Position numbers and translations under genes: made by a program. A stretch of 39,469 bases of DNA from an uncultured Lachnospiraceae bacterium. Its GTDB lineage: Bacteria; Bacillota; Clostridia; Lachnospirales; Lachnospiraceae. Where the stretch lies: assembly GCA_902778165.1 (NCBI GenBank), contig CACYWQ010000029.1:1-39469 (forward strand), given 5' to 3'. Shown piece after piece: positions 35,115 through 39,469 of this stretch (position 1 is its first letter; every line of letters begins with the position of its first letter). The notes beneath the pieces are model-generated. The model did no database searches. It was not told the origin of the DNA and worked only from the letters and a program-made list of their open reading frames with translations.

Positions 35115-35492
35115 ATGATAAAGAAAGTATCTACAGATAAGGCACCGGCGGCAATCGGTCCTTACTCACAGGCAATTGTAGCCAATAAGATGGTATTTGC
35201 GTCGGGTCAGATTCCGATCAATCCCGAGACGGGAAATGTGGAAGCTACTGACATTAAGGGTCAGGCCGAGCAGGTAATGAAGAATATCGGAGCGATCCTT
35301 ATAGCGGCAGACTGCGGTTATGAGCAGGTAGTTAAGACTACTTGTTTCCTTGCCGATATGGGAGACTTCGCTGCATTTAACGAAGTATATGAGAGGTACT
35401 TCCCTAATAAGCCTGCAAGAAGCTGTGTTGCGGTTAAGCAGCTTCCCAAAGATGTACTTTGCGAGGTAGAGGTTATAGCATGTCTGTACTAG
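35115..35492 (+). CDS. ridA: RidA family enamine/imine deaminase
   Basis: RidA hydrolyses reactive enamines such as 2-aminoacrylate formed by PLP enzymes, protecting the cell. The 125 residues match the family's trimeric fold. Visible signatures are APAAIGPYSQAI near the start, FASGQIPINPETG, and the C-terminal PARSCVAVKQLPKDVLCEVE with the conserved Arg that binds the substrate carboxylate. CGGAGGA precedes the ATG. It lies 30 bp after carB and overlaps the EamA transporter gene by 13 bp. Pairing with nitrogen-metabolism genes is common for this family. Confidence 0.96.
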   Translation: MIKKVSTDKAPAAIGPYSQAIVANKMVFASGQIPINPETGNVEATDIKGQAEQVMKNIGAILIAADCGYEQVVKTTCFLADMGDFAAFNEVYERYFPNKPARSCVAVKQLPKDVLCEVEVIACLY

Positions 35493-36379
35493 CGCTGTTT
35501 ATCACCGCTATCATATGGGGTACGGCTTTTGTAGCACAATCTGCGGGAATGGACTATTTAGGTCCATTCTCTTTTAATGCAATAAGATACGGAATAGGAG
35601 CAATAGTGCTTATTCCGGTTATACTTATCATAAGAGGTGCAAGATTAAGGCAGTCAAACGGTATGGGAAATGTGACAGACGTGTCAGCTACTGCATGGGA
35701 AGAAGGAACAAATCTTAGGAATACCGTGATCGGAGGAATCCTGGTTGGCCTGTCACTCTGTGTAGCTTCTCTGTTTCAACAGTTCGGAATAATATATACA
35801 ACGGTCGGTAAAGCGGGATTTGTAACAGCATTATATATTGTTATTGTTCCTTTCTATGGAGTCATTCTTAAGCGAAAGATACCCGGCAAGGCATGGATAG
35901 CGGCATTTATCGCAATGGCAGGATTCTATCTTATGTGTATGACCGGAAATGTCACTTTATCTTTGGGTGACGGATTGGTTCTTCTCGGTTCGTTTGTGTG
36001 GGGAATCCAGATAATGCTTGTAGATAAGTATGCACCTAAGTCCGATGCCGTTATGCTAAGCAGCATAGAATTTGGAGTCAGTTCTTTGATCTGTGCGATT
36101 CTGGCCTTGATATTTGAGCGGGATATAACGACGTGGAATGCAATTATTAACTGCGCCGGCCCTATATTATATGCCGGAGTTATGAGTTGCGGAGTGGCTT
36201 ATACATTACAGGTGGTTGCACAGAAGAAGGTAGCGCCGACGCTTGCATGTCTTATAATGAGTCTTGAAGCGGTGTTCTCCGCTCTTGCCGGATGGATATT
36301 ACTCGGACAGTCCATGAGAGGAATAGAAATAGCGGGTTGTGTACTTGTTTTCGTCGGCGTGATCGTGGCTCAGATATAG
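35480..36379 (+). CDS. EamA/DMT superfamily transporter
   Basis: This 299-residue membrane protein has ten predicted helices in two EamA repeats. Recognisable segments are IIWGTAFVAQSAGMDYLGPFSF in the first helix pair and FQQFGIIYTTVGKAGFVTALY. The second repeat ends SLEAVFSALAGWILLGQSM. I start at ATG 35480 with GAGGT upstream, inside the end of ridA (13-bp overlap); a longer start has no support. Family members export amino acids, purines or other metabolites; the substrate here is unknown. Coupling to ridA and carB hints at nitrogen compounds. Confidence 0.92.
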   Translation: MSVLALFITAIIWGTAFVAQSAGMDYLGPFSFNAIRYGIGAIVLIPVILIIRGARLRQSNGMGNVTDVSATAWEEGTNLRNTVIGGILVGLSLCVASLFQQFGIIYTTVGKAGFVTALYIVIVPFYGVILKRKIPGKAWIAAFIAMAGFYLMCMTGNVTLSLGDGLVLLGSFVWGIQIMLVDKYAPKSDAVMLSSIEFGVSSLICAILALIFERDITTWNAIINCAGPILYAGVMSCGVAYTLQVVAQKKVAPTLACLIMSLEAVFSALAGWILLGQSMRGIEIAGCVLVFVGVIVAQI

Positions 36380-36415
36380 ATTAAGTCTGAGTATACTTCG
36401 GATTCGGAGGTTGGT

Positions 36416-36649
36416 ATGAGAGAGATGGAATTTAAGATGGAAAGAGAAGGAGTGGTTAAAGAGGGTGATCATGTTACGGTTACCGAGAGCGTATTACCCA
36501 GTGGCTTCTATTACTATACTATAGATCCTTCGCTTGCCATGTCATATAATATCGCAAGAGATCAGAGATTGTCGGTATTTGAAGGCGATGTCACCGCCGT
36601 AATTGAGAATGAAAGAGGATTCTATGTCACGGTTAGATTTGATGAATAG
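36416..36649 (+). CDS. Small conserved-looking hypothetical protein, 77 residues
   Basis: A perfect CGGAGG lies 5 bp before the ATG. The product is soluble, acidic and probably all-beta (VTVTESVLPSGFYYY ... GDVTAVIENERGFYVTVRF), with no cysteine or signal peptide. It is the last gene before a bidirectional terminator and lies 36 bp after the EamA transporter, so it is probably co-transcribed with carB-ridA. I do not recognise a named family with certainty. Confidence 0.75.
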   Translation: MREMEFKMEREGVVKEGDHVTVTESVLPSGFYYYTIDPSLAMSYNIARDQRLSVFEGDVTAVIENERGFYVTVRFDE

Positions 36650-36674
36650 AATACTTATATTATACTGAGATTAC

Positions 36675-36704
36675 AACAGCCCGACGCTTATACGTCGGGC
36701 TGTT
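36675..36704. terminator. Bidirectional terminator between convergent genes
   Basis: AACAGCCCGACG (36675-36686) pairs perfectly with CGTCGGGCTGTT (36693-36704) across a 6-nt loop. On the plus strand TTTAG follows; on the minus strand GTAATC follows, so rightward termination is better supported. It separates the 77-residue gene from the convergent degV. Confidence 0.88.
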
Positions 36705-36723
36705 TAGTTACAATACATTACTG

Positions 36724-37572
36724 TTAATATACAACGATGATTCCGCCTTCGTTGGCGTATAAGGAACTTAATCCGGAAGTGTTCATGATTATATATTCCT
36801 TGAAGTTGGTGCAGGACTTAAGCATATCTCTTACTTTAAGAGCACCTTTGAAATTATTGCAATGAGTTATGATCAAGCGCCTGTTTGCCATGTCGTTTAA
36901 TGTTTCGACATCTTTGGCAATTCTTTTAACCATGCAATTCCATGCCTTACGAAGACCGATCGCTCTGTCAAGCTGAATGATATCACCTTTATCTCCTGCA
37001 AGCAAAGGCTTGATGTTAAGAGTGTTGGCGGCTAAAGCCTTAAGTCTTGATAAGCGACCGTTCTTACGAAGTGTCTCTATATTATCAAGAACGAAATATG
37101 TTGAGATCTTATCCCTGTAGTTGGTAAGTCGTACGGTAATCTCTTCAAATGAATAACCTTCCTGTTCAAGTTCGTGAGCCTTAAGAGCCAAGAGGCATTC
37201 TCCGCCCGATGCAGATTGAGAATCAATCACGAATATCTGCTTGTCATTATTCTCTTCTTCATACATTGATTTGGCAAGCTGAGCGCTGTTATAGCATCCG
37301 CTTAATTTACCGGATATTGTAATTATGTATATTCTTTTGGCAGAAGTATTAAACTGACGTAAGAATAAATCCGGTGAAGGACATGAACTTTTAGGACATG
37401 ATTTGGAACCGGCTATGCTTTCCAAAAACTTCTTGATATTAAGGCTGTTATTGTCCTTATATGATACTCCGTCAACTTCCATATGGAAAGGAACCAAAGC
37501 AAATCTTGAATCCTTCTTAAGAGCACTTGGCAGTTCACAGCTACTGTCTGCTATTATCTTATAATCACACAT
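36724..37572 (-). CDS. DegV/FakB family fatty-acid-binding protein
   Basis: DegV proteins bind a fatty acid; FakB members present it to the kinase FakA for phospholipid synthesis. The 282 residues have the usual length. N-terminal IIADSSCEL matches the family's DSxxDL signature, with Cys-Glu in place of the common Thr-Asp. TISGKLSGCYNSAQLAK corresponds to the ligand-cap motif. LDNIETLRKNGRLSRLKA with NIKPLLAGDKG marks the second domain. No fakA is next to it. The ATG follows GAGAGGATAA. The gene is monocistronic with its own promoter. Confidence 0.93.
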   Translation of the reverse strand: MCDYKIIADSSCELPSALKKDSRFALVPFHMEVDGVSYKDNNSLNIKKFLESIAGSKSCPKSSCPSPDLFLRQFNTSAKRIYIITISGKLSGCYNSAQLAKSMYEEENNDKQIFVIDSQSASGGECLLALKAHELEQEGYSFEEITVRLTNYRDKISTYFVLDNIETLRKNGRLSRLKALAANTLNIKPLLAGDKGDIIQLDRAIGLRKAWNCMVKRIAKDVETLNDMANRRLIITHCNNFKGALKVRDMLKSCTNFKEYIIMNTSGLSSLYANEGGIIVVY

Positions 37573-37634
37573 TAATCTTATCCTCTCTGCCTAAAAGGCT
37601 GTATTTTATAATAATTTATGCCCGACTCTATGAT

Positions 37635-37682
37635 GTAGTTTTCTATACTACGTATTGTAGCATCGCATAATAACTTTGTAAA
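37635..37682 (-). promoter_or_regulatory. degV promoter with inverted repeat at the start site
   Basis: On the minus strand there is TTTACA (37682-37677), 17 bp, then TACAAT (37659-37654), predicting a start near 37647. The 17-bp inverted repeat GTAGT-7 bp-ACTAC (37651-37635) covers the start site. It could be an operator, and it has the length and some of the bases of a FapR box, or it could be a short 5' hairpin. The promoter is seen; the operator role is inferred. Confidence 0.65.
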
Positions 37683-37744
37683 TAGTCATAATCTAAAACA
37701 ACAATAAAAGCTTTATAAAATCACGCAAAACCGCATGAATTCAG

Positions 37745-37783
37745 TTGAAGTGGGTGTGTATAAGTGCTAAAATCTAATCACTA
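37745..37783 (+). promoter_or_regulatory. Promoter giving a predicted leaderless DUF1294 mRNA
   Basis: TTGAAG (37745-37750), 17 bp, TG-c-TAAAAT (-10 at 37768-37773) is a strong extended promoter. The ATG starts at 37783, 9 bp after the -10, so the transcript should start within about 3 nt of the ATG. There is no room for a ribosome binding site, and none is seen. Confidence 0.7.
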
Positions 37784-38076
37784 TGAAAGTGATATTACTG
37801 ATTGTTATATATATATTTGCTGTCAATGTTTTAGGGTTTGCGCTCATGGGCATAGACAAATACAAGGCTAAGAAGAGGGGTTTCCGCATTCCGGAAGCAA
37901 CTCTTTTTGTGGTTGCAATTATCGGGGGGGCTATAGGATCGATTGTGGGAATGTTTACGTTTAATCACAAGACCCGTAAGCGATATTTCGTTTTCGGAAT
38001 GCCTGCAATACTGATTCTGCATATAGCGCTTGTGATTGCGCTCATACTCTCGCCCGTAAGAATAGCTATTCTGTAG
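37783..38076 (+). CDS. DUF1294 family small membrane protein
   Basis: The 97 residues hold about three hydrophobic helices. The DUF1294 core is plain: GIDKYKAKKRGFRIPEATL, followed by a glycine-rich helix GGAIGSIVGMFTFNHKTRK. A last helix forms the C-terminus. Function is unknown. The message is predicted to be leaderless. It is followed after 14 bp by a LytTR regulator and then a DUF5721 gene, so three unrelated small genes appear to share one transcript. Confidence 0.92.
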   Translation: MKVILLIVIYIFAVNVLGFALMGIDKYKAKKRGFRIPEATLFVVAIIGGAIGSIVGMFTFNHKTRKRYFVFGMPAILILHIALVIALILSPVRIAIL

Positions 38077-38090
38077 ATAGAAGGAATATC

Positions 38091-38813
38091 ATGGACACAT
38101 CATTACACATTGCCTTATGTGACAGTGATCCCGGTGATCGTAAGCAGATGGAGAGACTGCTTTCAAGAGAATCGGATAAGAGAGTTAATACCACCGGAGG
38201 CTTCTATGTGGATACCTTTGGGGGCGTGGAGGCTATAATCAATTCTCCGGTGTTATATGATGTGTATTTCTTAGACTCAACGGATCCGGTATGTAATTCA
38301 TACGGTATTGCAGAAGCAATCAGGAAGAAGGGTATCTTATCTCCTATCGTATATTGCATATCCTCTATCGATTACAGGCAGTCTGGGCCTGAATTTCCCG
38401 GCAGTATATACATGGATAAGCCCATCAAAGTAGCAGAATTATCCGCAGTTCTTGATGAGATTATCCGTAACAAGAAAGAGAACTATATTCCGACCATAGA
38501 ACTTCGCAATCAATACGAGACCTTCTATGTTGAGGCTAAGAATATCTTATATTTTGTCGGAAACGGGTATTCCGTGGATGTTCATATGACTGACGGCACA
38601 ATTCGTCAGGCCACTTCTTTTGTAGACAGTTTGTGGCGAGATCTGTATTCATTCCCGACATTCCAGATTATTAACCCTACTACAATAATTAATACGGCAT
38701 ATATTGCGGGATTGGGCCCTTTGTCGGTTATGATGCGTGACAGTACCAAGCATACGGTTAAGACTAAGTATTTTGCCGTTATCAAGAAGAAGTTGAGCAA
38801 ATACAGAGGATAA
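38091..38813 (+). CDS. LytTR family response regulator (receiver + LytTR DNA-binding domain)
   Basis: The 240 residues have a receiver (1-125) with acidic residues D11 and D13, likely phosphoacceptor D62 in YFLDSTDP and K110 in DKP. The LytTR DNA-binding domain follows (about 133-238: TIELRNQYETFYVEAKNILYF ... FQIINPTTIINTAYI). Known members control autolysin, bacteriocin or virulence genes. The cognate kinase is not in the window. AAGGA precedes the ATG; the next gene begins 2 bp after the stop, so the two are coupled. Receiver motifs are somewhat diverged (SDP after the first acidic pair), so phosphorylation is likely but not certain. Confidence 0.88.
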   Translation: MDTSLHIALCDSDPGDRKQMERLLSRESDKRVNTTGGFYVDTFGGVEAIINSPVLYDVYFLDSTDPVCNSYGIAEAIRKKGILSPIVYCISSIDYRQSGPEFPGSIYMDKPIKVAELSAVLDEIIRNKKENYIPTIELRNQYETFYVEAKNILYFVGNGYSVDVHMTDGTIRQATSFVDSLWRDLYSFPTFQIINPTTIINTAYIAGLGPLSVMMRDSTKHTVKTKYFAVIKKKLSKYRG

Positions 38814-38815
38814 TT

Positions 38816-39277
38816 ATGAGAAGTTTTGAGGTAGATAATCACAAGAATTTCATGAACGCGCTTTTGATGAGTGATGAATACGATATGTTCTTACTTAAAG
38901 AAGCGGTTATTAAGACGGGCAATACTATTACAATAGACGGCTCGGAGAATAAGGAATTCTATGGAAATGACAGGGATTTGCAGGAACTTGAATCCCCTTA
39001 TGATTATGCTCCCTGGCAGAAAATGAGACCGATTATTGCCTCACTTATCAAAGGTAAACATACGCCGTTATCAATGCATATTGTGCTGTATCTTAATCCA
39101 GAACTTGCACATAATATATTGGCAGATTCTGATCGTGTCACCGATTATCTTATACTTAATATAAGATACGGAGAAGGGAAGCTGACATTGACTACGGGTG
39201 TGGCATATAAAGAGTTTACTCTTGATAAGGAAGCCGATAATCTCTGGGATGAATATGCGGCACATAAGATAATATAA
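38816..39277 (+). CDS. DUF5721 family protein
   Basis: This 153-residue soluble protein matches the DUF5721 family, which I recall from Lachnospiraceae. Recognisable segments are NTITIDG, PWQKMRPIIASLIKGKHTPLSMHIVLYL, LILNIRYGEGKLTLTTG and FTLDKEADNLWDEY. No catalytic motif is evident and no function is known. GAGG lies just before the ATG and the gene starts 2 bp after the LytTR gene. It is the last gene before the argG promoter. Confidence 0.85.
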   Translation: MRSFEVDNHKNFMNALLMSDEYDMFLLKEAVIKTGNTITIDGSENKEFYGNDRDLQELESPYDYAPWQKMRPIIASLIKGKHTPLSMHIVLYLNPELAHNILADSDRVTDYLILNIRYGEGKLTLTTGVAYKEFTLDKEADNLWDEYAAHKII

Positions 39278-39309
39278 GAATCCAACCGTATTTCGGGGGC
39301 AGGTTTTTC

Positions 39310-39337
39310 TTGTATTATCACGATAAAGTGCTATTAT
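39310..39337 (+). promoter_or_regulatory. argG promoter
   Basis: TTGTAT (39310-39315), 16 bp, TG-c-TATTAT (-10 at 39332-39337) predicts a start near 39344. The leader of about 38 nt contains the imperfect palindrome AATGATTAAACATT (39352-39365), just before the CGGAGGA ribosome binding site. I looked for an arginine-repressor box; this element does not match it well. Confidence 0.55.
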
Positions 39338-39381
39338 ATAGAAAGGTTATAAATGATTAAACATTCGGAGGATAAATATCT

Positions 39382-39469
39382 ATGAAAGAGAAGGTCATAC
39401 TGGCTTATTCGGGCGGATTGGACACAACAGCCATAATCCCCTGGCTTAAGGAGAATTACGATTATGATG
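39382..39469 (+). CDS. argG: Argininosuccinate synthase, 5' part (runs off the window)
   Basis: ArgG joins citrulline and aspartate in the penultimate step of arginine synthesis. Only the first 29 codons are inside the window, but they carry the diagnostic PP-loop [16 protein letters not shown] (residues 7-22). CGGAGGA precedes the ATG by 9 bp. The gene is complete at its 5' end and has its own promoter. The remaining sequence lies to the right of the window. Confidence 0.93.
   Translation, partial: MKEKVILAYSGGLDTTAIIPWLKENYDYD

Noticed and set aside
39278-39310. Terminator after the DUF5721 gene
   Set aside because: AACC and GGTTTTTC flank a possible weak stem, but only about four pairs are continuous, so I do not call it.
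39352-39365. Arginine repressor box before argG
   Set aside because: AATGATTAAACATT is an imperfect palindrome, but it does not match the TNTGAAT...ATTCANA consensus well enough.
1-39469. CRISPR array, tRNA or rRNA genes, prophage, defence island
   Set aside because: No regularly spaced repeats, no tRNA-like cloverleaf with CCA-region and T-loop, no rRNA sequence, and no integrase, phage or restriction genes were found.

Overview
The window looks like chromosomal DNA of a low-to-moderate GC anaerobic Firmicute, most probably a Lachnospiraceae member (Butyrivibrio/Roseburia-like). The reasons are AddAB rather than RecBCD, ThiT with a TPP riboswitch, AsnA, DUF6062 and DUF5721 proteins that I associate with this family, purine-rich AGGAGG ribosome binding sites, frequent extended -10 promoters and occasional TTG starts. 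Genus is not established. Almost all of the window is dense, intact, housekeeping-type coding sequence. The only mobile-element trace is the 3' end of a group II intron at the left edge. I see no tRNA, rRNA, CRISPR array, phage or transposase gene.

Layout. 1-99: group II intron domains V and VI. 102-701 (-): TetR regulator. 933-8793 (+): DUF6062 cysteine protein, addB, addA (double-strand-break repair). 8790-9702 (-): thiT behind a TPP riboswitch. 9757-10629 (+): CPBP membrane protease. 10643-11653 (-): asnA. 11965-12192 (+): HPr-like protein without the catalytic His. 12279-14654 (+): nuclease-helicase fusion of the DinG/XPD type. 14699-16460 (-): padR, DUF1700/DUF4097 membrane protein and pspC, behind a promoter covered by a palindrome. 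16650-17957 (-): GH13 amylase. 18127-19275 (+): nucleotide-sugar dehydratase-like protein with a changed Rossmann loop. 19419-24512 (+): TRAP substrate-binding lipoprotein, 7TM hybrid histidine kinase and receiver protein. 24591-31782 (+): valS, fapA-like (DUF342), folC, a 54-aa protein and a zinc-ribbon/TPR membrane protein, closed by a strong terminator. 31863-36649 (+): carB, ridA, an EamA transporter and a small protein, closed by a bidirectional terminator. 36724-37572 (-): degV. 37783-39277 (+): DUF1294, LytTR regulator and DUF5721. 39382 to the edge (+): start of argG.

How the genes work together. addB-addA form a translationally coupled repair enzyme, with a putative zinc protein co-transcribed upstream. 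The padR group looks like a self-repressed envelope-stress module. The TRAP lipoprotein, 7TM hybrid kinase and two-domain receiver protein look like a sensory pathway; the transporter's membrane subunits are not in the window. AsnA, CarB, ArgG and RidA belong to nitrogen and amino-acid metabolism but are in separate transcription units.

The most interesting signals are regulatory. Several predicted promoters are followed at once by a stem-loop at the 5' end of the transcript (DUF6062-addBA, asnA, HPr-like, padR, dctP). Two genes (12279 and 37783) have an extended -10 ending only 7-9 nt before the ATG, which predicts leaderless mRNAs. The thiT leader carries two mutually exclusive pairings that explain translational control. 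Among proteins, the HPr paralogue that keeps Ser46 but lacks His15 (Crh-like), the receiver protein with a pseudo-receiver half, and the twice-repeated CxxC/CxxH protein beside addBA deserve a second look. I found no clear new defence or mobile system.
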